From Thalassoglobus sp. JC818 (GTDB taxonomy: Bacteria; Planctomycetota; Planctomycetia; Planctomycetales; Planctomycetaceae): a stretch of 64,000 nucleotides of DNA. Each line of letters starts with the position of its first letter. The first letter of the stretch is position 1. Where the stretch lies: the NCBI RefSeq assembly GCF_040717535.1, contig NZ_JBFEFI010000004.1, positions 186,001 through 250,000 of the forward strand, in the 5' to 3' direction. The notes beneath the pieces are model-generated. The model saw nothing but the letters and a program-made list of their open reading frames with translations, was not told the origin of the DNA and did no database searches. The translations under genes were made by a program, and so were the position numbers. Below, piece after piece: positions 1 to 9,826 of the stretch.

Positions 1-183
1 GTCCTCAATCCGAACATCCCAGCGGTCAATTTCGTTGTCTTCCTGAATCAGTTCACGTGTAACTTGAAAGTCGGGATTTGACAGTTGGCCGACAGATCGG
101 TGAATCATGTCTTCGACACGCGTACACATCGCCAGCAACTCTCTGTGCAATTCTGAAAGGTCGAGTTGCATATGAACTGTCAT
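1..183 (-). CDS. phoU: Phosphate transport regulator PhoU, N-terminal part (runs off left edge)
   Basis: The reverse strand from 183 to the window edge is open for 61 codons and begins MTVHMQLDLSELHRELLAMC, then TRVEDMIHRSV and a helix with the typical QEDNEID stretch. This is the first helix pair of PhoU, a helical cytoplasmic protein that links the Pst transporter to the PhoR/PhoB-type two-component system and limits phosphate uptake when phosphate is plentiful. It follows pstB on the same strand after 113 bp, the usual place for phoU. A second ATG lies four codons in (MQLDLS) and could be the true start. The rest of the gene lies outside the window, so its completeness is unknown. Confidence 0.85.
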   Translation of the reverse strand, partial: MTVHMQLDLSELHRELLAMCTRVEDMIHRSVGQLSNPDFQVTRELIQEDNEIDRWDVRIED

Positions 184-296
184 GGCATCACTTTCAAGAA
201 CATAAACCTCGATCCACAGCGACGGAACTCGTCGCGTTGGAGCGTGGTAAGAATCTTTGTTTCAGCAGCTTGGATCGCCGTTCATCTTTCGACGGA

Positions 297-1127
297 CTAA
301 CCAAACCGGCCGGTGATATAATCCTGCGTCTGTTTTTCGTCAGGATTGGTGAAGAGTTTTTCGGTATCACCGCGTTCGATCAAACGTCCTTCGTAGAAGA
401 AGGCTGTGAAGTCACTCACTCGAGCAGCTTGCTGCATATTGTGAGTCACAATGACGATGGTGTAGTTCTCTTTGAGTTCGAAAATCAGATCTTCGATTCG
501 CGAAGTCGACGCAGGATCGAGGGCCGATGCGGGTTCGTCCATCAGCAGCACTTCAGGATCTGTCGCCAGTGCTCGGGCAATGCAGAGGCGCTGTTGCTGT
601 CCCCCGGAAAGAGCCATCGCTGAGTCTTTCAAGCGATCTTTGACTTCTTTCCAGAGTGCTGAACGAATCAGTGATTTCTCGACGATTTCCGCGAGCTTCG
701 CCCGGTCACGCATTCCATGAATCCGGGGACCGTAAGCAACATTGTCGAAGATTGATTTCGGAAAAGGAGTCGACTTCTGGAACACCATTCCGACGCGTTT
801 GCGGAGTTCAACGACGTCCACGCTCGCATCGTAGATATCTTCATTCTCGAGCAGGACCTCACCTGTGTGGCGTGTCCCCTCGACGATATCGTTCATACGA
901 TTCAGAGTTCGCAGAAAGGTACTTTTTCCACAGCCAGAAGGACCAATCAAAGCCGTCACTGCTTGCTGCGGGACGACCATCGAAATGTCAAACAGAGCCT
1001 GATTCTCGCCATAGTAAAAGTCGAGATTCCTGGCTTCGATCATTGTCGTCTGATTGACCGGCCCCGCTTCCCCAGGCTTTGCCCCTGCGGCATCGCGGTT
1101 TTGGATTGAAGCGGAAATGTCTGTCAT
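297..1127 (-). CDS. pstB: Phosphate ABC transporter ATP-binding protein PstB
   Basis: Cytoplasmic ATPase of the high-affinity phosphate importer; it energises PstA/PstC. The 276-residue protein has a Walker A motif GPSGCGKST (residues 62-70), the PstB-typical [10 protein letters not shown], the ABC signature LSGGQQQR, Walker B VLLMDEP and a switch histidine in VTHNMQQ. It ends in DYITGRFG, the standard PstB tail. The reading frame opens at 1142, but a GAGG Shine-Dalgarno sits five bases before the ATG at 1127, so the shorter form beginning MTDIS is preferred. The residues before the ABC domain (to about residue 30) are longer than in Escherichia coli PstB and look like a flexible extension. 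It lies 21 bp after pstA and before phoU, in one transcription unit. Confidence 0.95.
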   Translation of the reverse strand: MTDISASIQNRDAAGAKPGEAGPVNQTTMIEARNLDFYYGENQALFDISMVVPQQAVTALIGPSGCGKSTFLRTLNRMNDIVEGTRHTGEVLLENEDIYDASVDVVELRKRVGMVFQKSTPFPKSIFDNVAYGPRIHGMRDRAKLAEIVEKSLIRSALWKEVKDRLKDSAMALSGGQQQRLCIARALATDPEVLLMDEPASALDPASTSRIEDLIFELKENYTIVIVTHNMQQAARVSDFTAFFYEGRLIERGDTEKLFTNPDEKQTQDYITGRFG

Positions 1128-1148
1128 TTTTACCTCAGTCATTTCGAA

Positions 1149-2183
1149 TTACCAATGCAGATGCCGACTTGAGCGATATCGAAGGTACACAGCGACTGCA
1201 TTCAGTAACAAGAGAATAAACAGCAACACCACAATCCCTGCCGCTGCCACGTTTTTGAATTCTGCTTTTGCCTGACGAACCCAGTTGAAAATCTGAATCG
1301 GGATCGCTGTAAATGTGTCGAATGGAGCTTTGACCAGCCCTTCCGGGTGTTCTGCCACATAGCTGAGACTGTCCACGTCCCCCGGAGCGAAGTAGACGAA
1401 TGTCATCGCTCCCAGCATGACCAGCGGAGCTGTCTCCCCGATCGCTCGAGAAATCGACAGAATCACTCCCGTCATGATCCCTGGGATCGAGGCCGGCAAA
1501 ACCTGATACCAGATCGTCTGCCATCTTGTGGCACCCAGGGCCAGCGAAGCATGCCGAATCGAGGGAGGAACTCCTCGCAGTGCTTCCTGAGAGGCAATGA
1601 TGATCACGGGAAGAATCAACAGCGTCAGAGTCATGGCTCCAGCCATCACAACTCGTCCGAACGGAAGTGGAATTAAGTAACCGTTGTAGTGTTCCGACCA
1701 GAAGAAGCCTTCGATCGAAATTCCCAACGCACGACTCAGATATCCTTCCGGACCAAACAGACCGAACATTCGAACAAACGCAGTCAGTCCAAGAATTCCG
1801 TAAACGATCGAAGGCACCCCAGCCAGATTCGCCAGGTTCGTTCGGATCATCCGTGTCAGGAACGTGTCGGGAGCGTATTCCTCCAGATAGATCGCAGCTC
1901 CGATCCCGATAGGAACCGAGAACAAACCTGTCAAACCGATCAGCCAGACCGTTCCGAGAATCCCTGAGAGAATTCCGGCTTTCTCCGGACGACGAGAATC
2001 AAAACTCGTCAAGAACTGCCAGTCCAACCAGCCGACAGCCTGATATGTCACCGCCCCCAGCAGGACAATGAGCACGACCACGCTGGACCATGTCGCCAGC
2101 CAGCACACGAAAGCAAAGAGCCAGCTGTCTTTCTTTCCAGATGCGCGAAGCTTCGGTTTGGATGTGGGTTCTGGACCGCTCAA
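1149..2183 (-). CDS. pstA: Phosphate ABC transporter permease PstA
   Basis: Inner-membrane permease half of the Pst phosphate importer, pairing with PstC. The protein (344 residues) starts with a short charged cytoplasmic stretch, then a hydrophobic segment ([20 protein letters not shown]), and has the binding-protein-dependent permease core with the EAA-loop-type sequence [20 protein letters not shown] and [12 protein letters not shown]. Family members share this IGET(A/M) signature with PstC. The start codon is TTG (2183-2181), overlapping the pstC stop in a TTGA junction. A GAGG Shine-Dalgarno seven bases before it and the lack of any nearby in-frame ATG support this start. Translational coupling with pstC is likely. 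Confidence 0.93.
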   Translation of the reverse strand: MSGPEPTSKPKLRASGKKDSWLFAFVCWLATWSSVVVLIVLLGAVTYQAVGWLDWQFLTSFDSRRPEKAGILSGILGTVWLIGLTGLFSVPIGIGAAIYLEEYAPDTFLTRMIRTNLANLAGVPSIVYGILGLTAFVRMFGLFGPEGYLSRALGISIEGFFWSEHYNGYLIPLPFGRVVMAGAMTLTLLILPVIIIASQEALRGVPPSIRHASLALGATRWQTIWYQVLPASIPGIMTGVILSISRAIGETAPLVMLGAMTFVYFAPGDVDSLSYVAEHPEGLVKAPFDTFTAIPIQIFNWVRQAKAEFKNVAAAGIVVLLFILLLLNAVAVYLRYRSSRHLHW

Positions 2184-3127
2184 TGGTAAACCTCACGAAA
2201 TCGACGCATCACAGCCTGAGACAGAATGTTCATGATCAAAGTAATACAGAACAGAGTCAGCCCCACAGCATAGAGGCTCTTGTATTCAATCGAGCCCGCT
2301 GGTGTATCACCCAGACTGACGTTCACGATGTAAGCCGTCATTGTTTGGACGGAATGAAACGGGCTGAGCGTAAGATTGGGGCTTTGACCTGCGGCAATCG
2401 TCACCGCCATCGTTTCTCCGATGGCTCGAGAAATTGCGAGCAGAACGGCCGCCACAATTCCTGAAAACGCGGCCGGCAGAACGATTTTCACGCAGACTTC
2501 GAATTTCGTCGAACCGAGTGCATATCCTGCTTCCCGCAGACTTCTCGGGACAGCTCTCAAGGCATCTTCGCTTAAGGAACTGACCATCGGAATGATCATG
2601 ATTCCCACGACAATTCCCGCAGAGAGAGCGTTGTATCCATCGACATCGAAACCCATCAACTCAGCGAAAATCGGCTTTAACAGCAGGGGTGTGATGAACT
2701 CGAGTGCGAAGTATCCGTAAATAACGGTCGGGATTCCGGCGAGAATCTCAAGGAACGGTTTGATCACTCCGCGAAGTCGCGGGCTGGCGTACTCACTTAG
2801 ATAGACAGCTGTCAGAATCCCAATCGGCAAGCCCACCAAAGCTGCAATGCCAGCGACGAGAAATGTCCCCGTGAACAGCGGCAGAACCCCAAACGACTGC
2901 GGTTTGAAGTTGGGAGCCCAGCGTGTTCCGAAGAAGAAATCTCGCGGATTCACTTCCTCAAAAAACGCTTTCGCTGGCCCGATTGTGTACACCGCCTCGG
3001 TAATCAACACGAAAATGATGCTGAGAGTGGTCGCAATCGAAAGAGCTGCACACAGGAACAGAACGGTTTCGATACATCGTTCCTGGAAGCGAATTTGATT
3101 TTGTTTCGTTCTCAAAGACACGGGCAC
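2180..3127 (-). CDS. pstC: Phosphate ABC transporter permease PstC
   Basis: Second membrane permease of the Pst phosphate importer. The 315-residue protein has an N-terminal membrane segment ([20 protein letters not shown]), the PstC-specific periplasmic phrase [11 protein letters not shown], then the transmembrane core with [15 protein letters not shown], the EAA-like loop [19 protein letters not shown] and [17 protein letters not shown]. It overlaps pstA by 4 bp. The start drawn is a GTG at 3127 with only a weak Shine-Dalgarno, so it could be a few codons off; no in-frame ATG lies upstream. A 245-bp gap separates it from pstS, so it may be read through from the pstS promoter or have its own. 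Confidence 0.93.
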   Translation of the reverse strand: MPVSLRTKQNQIRFQERCIETVLFLCAALSIATTLSIIFVLITEAVYTIGPAKAFFEEVNPRDFFFGTRWAPNFKPQSFGVLPLFTGTFLVAGIAALVGLPIGILTAVYLSEYASPRLRGVIKPFLEILAGIPTVIYGYFALEFITPLLLKPIFAELMGFDVDGYNALSAGIVVGIMIIPMVSSLSEDALRAVPRSLREAGYALGSTKFEVCVKIVLPAAFSGIVAAVLLAISRAIGETMAVTIAAGQSPNLTLSPFHSVQTMTAYIVNVSLGDTPAGSIEYKSLYAVGLTLFCITLIMNILSQAVMRRFREVYH

Positions 3128-3372
3128 TTGCCGCCGACGAATGGAAATAAAGGCTCTTGTTCAGAATGAAAGTCCGAACAACGAATTGTCAATCGATTGG
3201 CGACGGAGTTCAAACGAGGCTTTGAAACCTCAGCCGAAATGAACTCAATCGCGGGCAAGCTTGCCTGCCGAAACCGTCAAATGAATCGCTCGAGAGCGAA
3301 TCGCTTTGGGGGATCGCAACCGGCCGCGCAGAAGACTTGCCTACTCGGCCGGTCGGATGTCCCTTGTCGTCA

Positions 3373-4323
3373 CTACTCTCCGCTGACTTCTGCAATCGCA
3401 GCTTCCAGCTTTGCGTTTTGCTCTTCGTACTGTTTGTCCGAAAGCGGAATGTATCCCGATTCTTTGACCAGTTCTCGTCCTTCTTCCGACAAGTAGAACT
3501 GAAGGAATTCGACCATCGTCGCATCTTTCAGCTTCTCTTTGTTGACGTAAAGGAAGAGTGGTCGTGAAAGCGGGGTGTAAGTTCCGTCTTCGATTGTTTC
3601 AGGAGTCGGTAGGATCGGTTCGCCACCGTTATCGGCGATTGCAACAGCTCCGAGTGCTCCTGCGTTTTCGATATAGTAAGCGTACCCGAAGTAACCGAGA
3701 GCGTACTTATCACCCGAAACTCCGGTCACGAGGAAGTTGTCATCAGCACTCTGCTGATAGTCGCTGCGACTTGCTCCTTCTTCGCCACAAACAACTTCAG
3801 TGAAGTAAGCAAACGTTCCAGAATCTGTGTCTGGAGCGAACAGTTTGATGATCTCTTCCGGGAAGTCGCTGCGGACTTCGTTCCACTTCGTGACTTTGCT
3901 CTCTGGTTCCCAGATCTTCTTGAGTTCTTCGACGGTCAGGTCTTTGCAGAAGTCGTTTTCTGCGTTGACGACGACAGTCAATCCATCGATCGCAACCGTC
4001 AGTTCTAGGAAGTCGATTCCGTTTTCTTTGCAGAGTTCGACTTCAGAGTCTTTGATCGGGCGGGACGCATCGTTGATGTCCGTTTCACCCTGCACGAACT
4101 TCTTGAAACCGCCACCAGTCCCTGAAGTTCCCACTGGAACACGGACACCACGGTGAGCGATCGAAAACTCTTCAGAGACAGCCACTGAAATCGGAGCGAC
4201 GGTGCTTGATCCATCAATGATAATCTCGGTGCCAGGTGAGCTTTCTCCGCCTCCGCCTCCGCCGTTGCATCCCATTGCGACGAGCGTCCAAGCACATAAT
4301 AAAGCAGTAAACGTACGGACCAT
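3373..4323 (-). CDS. pstS: Phosphate-binding lipoprotein PstS
   Basis: Exported substrate-binding protein that captures phosphate for PstCAB. The N-terminus has a signal peptide of about 18 residues ending in a lipobox (VAMGC, lipid cysteine C19), followed by a glycine linker. The mature part begins IIIDGSSTVAPI and carries the phosphate-loop motif GTSGTGGGF (65-73), both typical of PstS. Other family phrases include NDASRPIKDSE, IWEPESKV and the DTDSGTF phosphate-contact segment. The frame stays open upstream, but the ATG at 4323 has AGGAAG in front and gives a proper signal peptide. A pair of 10-bp direct repeats 22 bp apart lies upstream and may be a Pho-type operator. Confidence 0.95.
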   Translation of the reverse strand: MVRTFTALLCAWTLVAMGCNGGGGGGESSPGTEIIIDGSSTVAPISVAVSEEFSIAHRGVRVPVGTSGTGGGFKKFVQGETDINDASRPIKDSEVELCKENGIDFLELTVAIDGLTVVVNAENDFCKDLTVEELKKIWEPESKVTKWNEVRSDFPEEIIKLFAPDTDSGTFAYFTEVVCGEEGASRSDYQQSADDNFLVTGVSGDKYALGYFGYAYYIENAGALGAVAIADNGGEPILPTPETIEDGTYTPLSRPLFLYVNKEKLKDATMVEFLQFYLSEEGRELVKESGYIPLSDKQYEEQNAKLEAAIAEVSGE

Positions 4324-4381
4324 TGGGGATTCTTCCTGTCCGGGAAAGTTGAAGAATGAAAGTGATGATTGAACTGAGCTG

Positions 4382-4426
4382 ACTCTAAAGCTCAATTGTT
4401 AAGACGGCAAAACCCGATTGTTAAGA
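4382..4426 (-). promoter_or_regulatory. Pho-box-like direct repeat and possible -10 element before pstS
   Basis: Read toward pstS, the perfect 10-bp repeat TCTTAACAAT occurs at 4426-4417 and again at 4404-4395, exactly 22 bp (two helical turns) apart. Ten bases after the second copy's TTAACA comes TAGAGT (4387-4382), a possible -10 box. PhoB/PhoP-family operators are direct repeats on an 11-bp period, and the Bacillus and cyanobacterial versions have TTAACA- or CTTAAC-type cores. The copy expected halfway between (offset 11) is poorly conserved. Assignment to a Pho regulator is inference from position and pattern. Confidence 0.55.
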
Positions 4427-4444
4427 AAGTGCAAATCTTCACAA

Positions 4445-5731
4445 TCAAATTGACTCCAGTGCCTGCTTCAAGTCATTGATCAGGTCATCAACGTCTTCAG
4501 TCCCGATTGACAGACGCACCAAATTTGGTGTAACCCCCGCTGCTGCCTGCTCTTCCGTCGTCAACTGCTGGTGTGTCGTACTTGCTGGATGGATGATCAG
4601 TGACTTACTGTCACCGATGTTTGCCAGATGTGAGAAGAGCTTCAATTGATTGATCAATTTGACGCCATTCGCGGTCTGCTCTTCGGCGTTCCCGCCAGTA
4701 ATGCCGAATCCGAAGACTGCTCCGCAACCGTTCGGCATGTACTTCTTCATGCGGGAATGTGACGAGTGCGATTCCAGCCCGGCGTAATTCACCCACGAGA
4801 CTTTTGGATGTGACTCGAGGAACTCAGCGACTGCCTGAGCATTCTCGCAATGCCGCTTCATACGCAGGTGAAGTGTTTCGAGTCCCTGGAGGAATTGGAA
4901 GGCATTGAATGGGCTCAAGGCTGGTCCCAGATCCCGCAGAAGCTGAGTCCGAATCTTGAGGATGTACGCCTGGTTCATCGGACCGAATGTTTCGAAGAAC
5001 TTCAGTCCGTGGTACGACGGATCCGGTTCGGTCATTTCCCGGAACTTGCCGTTGTCCCAGGGGAAGCCACCCTTCTCAACGATGACTCCACCAATCGACG
5101 TTCCGTGACCGCCAATGAACTTGGTACATGAAGCAACGACGATGTCGGCACCATGCTCAAACGGACGGAACAGCGCCGGAGAGGCCATCGTGTTGTCGAC
5201 AATCACAGGAATTCCCGCTTCGTGAGCGATTTCGCTGATCGCGTCGAAGTCAGGAATGTCGCAGCGTGGGTTTCCGATCGACTCCAGATAGATGCAGCGT
5301 GTGTTTTCATCAATGGCTGAGCGGAAGTTTTCTGGCTCGGCAGCATCGACGAACTTCGTGGTGATTCCAAACTTTGGAAATGTGTAGTGGAACAGGTTGT
5401 ACGTCCCGCCGTACAAACTGGCTGATGAGACGATATTCTGGCCAGCTTGTGCGATGTTCATAATCGCGAGCGATTCGGCAGCTTGCCCACTCGCAACCGC
5501 CAGTGCTCCGCTTCCTCCTTCGAGCATTGCCAATCGCTTTTCGAGAACATCGTTCGTCGGATTCATGATCCGGGTGTAGATGTTGCCGAATTCCTGAAGA
5601 GCGAAGAGTCGGCCAGCGTGGTCCGTATCATTGAAGACGAATGATGTCGACATGTAGATCGGAACGGCACGTGCGTTGGTCGCTGGGTCCGGAACCTGCC
5701 CGCCGTGAAGACATGCTGTGTCCAGTTTCAT
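4445..5731 (-). CDS. metY: O-acetylhomoserine sulfhydrylase (MetY type)
   Basis: PLP-dependent enzyme that makes homocysteine (or methionine precursors) from O-acetylhomoserine and sulfide; cytoplasmic, Cys/Met metabolism family. The 428-residue length is normal for MetY and longer than cystathionine synthases and lyases. Visible features are the start [10 protein letters not shown], the YTRIMNPTN motif, the SGQAAE segment and the PLP lysine K204 in [10 protein letters not shown], followed by the MetY-type insertion [10 protein letters not shown]. The frame opens at 5773, but the ATG at 5731 is preceded by GGAAGAG and matches the family start; an ATG at 5746 is a second option. It stands alone, 121 bp upstream of pstS on the same strand. 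No SAM riboswitch was recognised upstream. Confidence 0.93.
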   Translation of the reverse strand: MKLDTACLHGGQVPDPATNARAVPIYMSTSFVFNDTDHAGRLFALQEFGNIYTRIMNPTNDVLEKRLAMLEGGSGALAVASGQAAESLAIMNIAQAGQNIVSSASLYGGTYNLFHYTFPKFGITTKFVDAAEPENFRSAIDENTRCIYLESIGNPRCDIPDFDAISEIAHEAGIPVIVDNTMASPALFRPFEHGADIVVASCTKFIGGHGTSIGGVIVEKGGFPWDNGKFREMTEPDPSYHGLKFFETFGPMNQAYILKIRTQLLRDLGPALSPFNAFQFLQGLETLHLRMKRHCENAQAVAEFLESHPKVSWVNYAGLESHSSHSRMKKYMPNGCGAVFGFGITGGNAEEQTANGVKLINQLKLFSHLANIGDSKSLIIHPASTTHQQLTTEEQAAAGVTPNLVRLSIGTEDVDDLINDLKQALESI

Positions 5732-6143
5732 TGAAATCTCTTCCATCTCACTCGCTCCCCGTTGGAATCTCACAACCTGAAAAACAAATCTATTCCCGAC
5801 GAATTCCCTCGCAGCACTCGACCTCTCCCACAGTCGCTGTGTACTCGCATGAACTCGTTTCTCTTGAAGAATGCCGCGTTTGCTCGTCCAAGTTGGTGCA
5901 AACCAAAGATGACACTGCTCGACAAACGACGGGCTGCTGCCGTCCCTCTTCGTTGAACATGCACACCAATGAGATAAGCCGGCCCCGATGAGCCGCCGAC
6001 CTGCTGCACGCGTATGCTAGTCTCACCCTTCAACAATCTCAAATGCGCGGTCAATACCACCGCTCGACGCGTCCCTGTCGCCAGAAATCAGCTTCCATCT
6101 CGCGAAATTCAGGCTGTTTGGAGAGTGCTGCGACTCTGAGTCT
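5732..6143. other. Intergenic region of 412 bp upstream of metY
   Basis: Short open frames on the minus strand here have no recognisable protein features and overlap one another. I looked for SAM-I and SAM-II type riboswitch cores before metY and found none. The stretch presumably holds the metY promoter. Confidence 0.4.
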
Positions 6144-7172
6144 CTAGCGAACAGCAATCACGGGTGGGTCGTAAACCAGATATAGTGCACCGAAAACCAG
6201 AAGAATGATCACAATCGCATCCGGTTCCAGAAACATAATTCGCTTTTCAGCCCGGTAGAGCAAACCGATCACAGCGACCGCAGTGATGATGACAATTGAG
6301 ACCGCCGTGACAATGTGCGTCAGCGACGCGGAAGCCAGAATCGGGTCCGGACTCGCGAAGTCGACGAGCGCGAGAATAAAAATGTTGATGCAATTGCTTC
6401 CGAAGATATTCCCGACCGCCATATCAAACGCACCAAGCCGGATTGCTGTGTAAGTCGCAACAACTTCAGGGAGTGAAGTAATCAGCGCGACGAATACCGT
6501 TCCGAAGAACGTCTGTCCGAGACCTGTCTTCTCAGACAGTTCATTCGCGACGTGAGCAAGTTCCGGGGCTGCGAAGAGAATCACTGCTCCACTCGCCAGG
6601 TAGATCAGTATCGCTGATACCAGCGATTTCGTATGAGGCGCCATCTCAATTGCCGGTTCATCAGCTGGAACCTGCTGATCGTTGTAGATGAGCCGCATAC
6701 ACGCGAGATAGACAAAGAAAATGACCCACGTTCCGAATCCGAGTCTTAAGAAGCGAAAGTCGCTCGTGATCAACAGGCCGAGCATGACGACAGCCGCCAG
6801 CAGTATGCAAACCGCTGCCGAGAGAGCGTGAGCCGCCGCCAATCGGGAAAGCATTCGACCGCGCGTTCGTGTGACCAAATCCATGATCGCCAGAATCAAA
6901 AGATTCAAAAGGCAGCTGCCGAGCAGCTCCCCCACTGTCAGATCGATCGCTCCAATTGAAACTCCAGTGTAACCAACCAACAGCTCCGGAAGGCTCGTCG
7001 CTCCGGCCAGCAACACCAGGCCAGCCATGGAGTGCCCCAGACTGGTTGCCGATGCGATTTGGTCAGCTGAGTTGGCTAAGAAAACCGCAGCAATAACGAC
7101 GAGAGCGGAAAGGCCACAAAAGATCAGCAGGAGTTCAACCACGGAAGTTCTTTCAGATTTTGGCAACGACAA
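6144..7172 (-). CDS. Sodium/calcium exchanger family membrane protein (YrbG-like)
   Basis: Integral membrane cation antiporter of the CaCA superfamily, which exchanges Ca2+ (or another cation) for Na+ or H+. The protein of up to 342 residues is almost wholly hydrophobic and contains the two inverted alpha-repeats that form the ion site: GATSLPELLVGYTGVSIGA in the first half and ALITSLPEVVATYTAIRLGA in the second. The second is followed by VGNIFGSNCINI, matching VGELLGSCLLNL after the first. A short polar linker separates the two halves. The frame opens with a TTG at 7172; a GTG at 7142, right before the first membrane helix, is an equally likely start. It is not obviously linked to its neighbours. 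The ion specificity cannot be told from sequence. Confidence 0.85.
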   Translation of the reverse strand: MSLPKSERTSVVELLLIFCGLSALVVIAAVFLANSADQIASATSLGHSMAGLVLLAGATSLPELLVGYTGVSIGAIDLTVGELLGSCLLNLLILAIMDLVTRTRGRMLSRLAAAHALSAAVCILLAAVVMLGLLITSDFRFLRLGFGTWVIFFVYLACMRLIYNDQQVPADEPAIEMAPHTKSLVSAILIYLASGAVILFAAPELAHVANELSEKTGLGQTFFGTVFVALITSLPEVVATYTAIRLGAFDMAVGNIFGSNCINIFILALVDFASPDPILASASLTHIVTAVSIVIITAVAVIGLLYRAEKRIMFLEPDAIVIILLVFGALYLVYDPPVIAVR

Positions 7173-7292
7173 AGATCACGAGCCAGACGAACCTAATCGG
7201 CAAACGCCTGAAAGGTAAAGGGGATCACGGAAATCACAAATTTGAGATGACAGCGACGCCTACGAGCGAGTGCACCGCTACATGCCAATCCG

Positions 7293-9617
7293 CTAGTTCT
7301 CCATCCAGATGGCGGTCATCAACGCGTGAACCTCCGGTAATTCGGCTTTCAATTCCCCGCGAACGAAGGGGAAAAAGTCATTGGTCCCGAGGAACGACTC
7401 ACTCATTTCCGCAAAGAACTCCTTGTGATTCGTCAGAGCGTAATGCGGCCGCATTTTTCCATCGATGTGCAGCACAGACTCATACTTGCCAGACTCTTTG
7501 AATTGCTGATGAGCGTCTCGAATCGTCTTCTCATTCCACCCCAGAAACTGGTCATGGTAAGCATGGGCCAACTCGTGCAGCAGACTCCACGGTTGAGCAT
7601 GGTTGGAAATGTGATCGACAAACCGCTGAGCACGTGCGATGTGAACGGACTTCTCCATGCTAGGATCGTATCCATGATCTCGAAGCCACTGGGCATTGGG
7701 GTGATACTGCATGGAAGTCAACTCATGCTCCCCATCCAAATAGATCGGGACTTCCTGTAGCTGTTCGATGCGTTGATCCGGCAATCGCAGCTTTAGCTCG
7801 AACAGTTTGTCTCCGAGCAACCTCAAAGCTGTTTCTCCGAGTAGCTTCTGATCTCCTGTTAAAAGTTGCTCGTCGACGTAAACGGTCCAGCCTTCAATGT
7901 CTCTCGATTGATGATTGAGAATCTTCGCTGGATCAGCAAATAACGCGACCTCCCCCGAATCGATCGCGTTCGAGATCGGGATCACGATGGTCTGTTCTTC
8001 CTCAGAACATTCAAACTCCTCCCGAACTCGACCGTTCGGGGATTGAACTCGGAATCGATGCCCGATCGTGGTCTGGATCCGCCGCGACTCTCCGACTTCA
8101 ATTCCTTTGAGTGGGACACTCTCCCCGTCTTCGGGAAGCCAGAACAGTTCGAGGAACTCTCCGGTCTGATTCGTAATTGTGAGAGAAGGACGCTTGGCTG
8201 GGGGCAGGACCTTGGGTGCGAAGTCTTCCGGAATCAATTCACGAAAGCGGGCGAGTACATCGGCGAAGTACTTGTTGGACGCAAGATTCGTCCACTCGTG
8301 CGGATCATCTTCGATGTTGTACAGCTCTTCGCTTCCGTCGATGTAACGGATGTATCGGTGTTTCTCACCGCTTAACGAGAAAACTCCCGGACGGTCGAGG
8401 TGAGTCATCGGAACCTCGTCCCATTCCGCTTCCGGATCTTTCAGCAGCGGGACAATGCTTTTTCCGTCGTTGTCATTTTTCTCTGGAATACCAGCCAGTT
8501 CGGTCATGGTCGGGAAGAGGTCGAGCAGACTGACTGGCCTTGAACAGACTCCCCCTGCCGGAGTTCCGTCCGGGAGTGCCGGGAACCCGGGAGGCACGCG
8601 AATCATGAGCGGAACACGGGCGCAGACTCGCCAGCCGGTGTACTTCTGCCAATGCTCTTTTTCTCCCAAATGCCAACCGTGATCACTCCACAAAATGACG
8701 ATCGTCGAATCAGCATTCGGACCTTCTTCTAACGCATCGAGAACCCGTCCAAGCATCTCATCGGCAAAAGCAATGGAAGCCAGATAAGCCTGGATCGCAT
8801 TCCTCCATTCTCCATGCGACTGGATGTGAGGGAAGTACCGATTTCTCGCCAGTGCCCTGCCTCGCTCCGGAACATCAAGCAAGTCTCCGGGCTTCCAGCC
8901 CGGCGGAATCCGAATCGATGAGACTGGAGGCACCCGGTCGAAGTATCGCTTGGGGACGAACCACGGTTCGTGCGGACGGTAGAAACCACACGCCAGCCAG
9001 AACGGCTGGTCACGTTTTTTCGTGAGCTGTTCGCTGACCCATTCGGAAACAAGATAGTCGCCGCCGAACTCTTCGTCGGTTGCATCCAGCGGCCCCCAAT
9101 CCGTTTCCACATATTGCCAGTCGCCCGCTCGTGGCAGACTGACCGGTCGCTTGTCCGGATACAAAGTTCGAGGAAACGGATTCTCTGACTCCGCTTCTGG
9201 AAAGTACTCGGTCCACGAATCCGCATCGATGAAATAATGCAAGATCTTCCCTGATCCGCCCGACCAGTATCCATGCTCGGAGAAGTACTTTGGGATGATC
9301 TGAGCATCCGGGAGAATCTGTCGCATGCTTTGACGATTTGCATACAAGCCGGAAACGTGCGGAGAAATCCCCGTCATCACCGCGGTGCGGGACGGGTTGC
9401 ACGAAGCTGCGGGACAATATGCGTTTGTAAACAAAACTCCGGAAGCAGCCAGTCGATCGAAATTGGGAGTCACAGCTTGCGGATGCCCTTCCAGACAGCC
9501 GATCCAGTCGTTGAGATCGTCCACACAAATGAATAGAAAATTCGGTCGCTCATCTACCGCTGCCAGCCAACTGGCGTGCCAACAACAGATCATGAAGATG
9601 GAAAATCGGAGCATCAT
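7293..9617 (-). CDS. Secreted sulfatase fused to a VHL-beta-like domain and a HExxH zincin-like domain
   Basis: A 774-residue exported protein with three parts. After a signal peptide (about 1-20) comes a sulfatase domain of the iduronate-2-sulfatase kind (23-470): metal-binding DD at 33-34, the formylglycine site C73-N-P-S-R77, and SDHGWHLGEK with a distal metal site. Residues 478-547 (LTITNQTGEFLELFWL, then GESRRIQTTIGHRFRV) look like the beta-sandwich domain of the von Hippel-Lindau protein: bonds to a W-L core, an E-S-R-R turn, then a T..GH..R strand. The C-terminal third has H681-E-L-A-H685 and, about 50 residues on, HKEFFAEMSESF, the arrangement of zinc metallopeptidases of the lethal-factor/PPEP group. 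The gene starts at ATG 9617 and is divergent from the epimerase-like gene. Substrates are unknown. Confidence 0.8.
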   Translation of the reverse strand: MMLRFSIFMICCWHASWLAAVDERPNFLFICVDDLNDWIGCLEGHPQAVTPNFDRLAASGVLFTNAYCPAASCNPSRTAVMTGISPHVSGLYANRQSMRQILPDAQIIPKYFSEHGYWSGGSGKILHYFIDADSWTEYFPEAESENPFPRTLYPDKRPVSLPRAGDWQYVETDWGPLDATDEEFGGDYLVSEWVSEQLTKKRDQPFWLACGFYRPHEPWFVPKRYFDRVPPVSSIRIPPGWKPGDLLDVPERGRALARNRYFPHIQSHGEWRNAIQAYLASIAFADEMLGRVLDALEEGPNADSTIVILWSDHGWHLGEKEHWQKYTGWRVCARVPLMIRVPPGFPALPDGTPAGGVCSRPVSLLDLFPTMTELAGIPEKNDNDGKSIVPLLKDPEAEWDEVPMTHLDRPGVFSLSGEKHRYIRYIDGSEELYNIEDDPHEWTNLASNKYFADVLARFRELIPEDFAPKVLPPAKRPSLTITNQTGEFLELFWLPEDGESVPLKGIEVGESRRIQTTIGHRFRVQSPNGRVREEFECSEEEQTIVIPISNAIDSGEVALFADPAKILNHQSRDIEGWTVYVDEQLLTGDQKLLGETALRLLGDKLFELKLRLPDQRIEQLQEVPIYLDGEHELTSMQYHPNAQWLRDHGYDPSMEKSVHIARAQRFVDHISNHAQPWSLLHELAHAYHDQFLGWNEKTIRDAHQQFKESGKYESVLHIDGKMRPHYALTNHKEFFAEMSESFLGTNDFFPFVRGELKAELPEVHALMTAIWMEN

Positions 9618-9826
9618 TCAGCAGTCTATTTCGAAGATCAGGTCTGTCGGGCATTGTGACGGGATCGTCGAGTTTCGTCGAGTCGCCATCCACAGCGAAG
9701 CCACTTGCGATGACGATCCCGATCTCGCTCCGGATGCTTTCTGACTTTGCCCGACGATTGACGACAACGCACCGTGTCGTTCAACTGCATGGTCTCTCCT
9801 GCCCTCCCTCCTTTGGAACATCAACC

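Noticed and set aside
3241-3310. Inverted repeats GGCAAGCTTGCC and TCGCTCGAGAGCGA between pstC and pstS
   Set aside because: Short stems without a T-run; not enough for a terminator or operator call.
5732-6143. Possible SAM riboswitch or small protein upstream of metY
   Set aside because: No SAM-I, SAM-II or SAM-IV core was recognisable, and the short open frames overlap each other without protein features.
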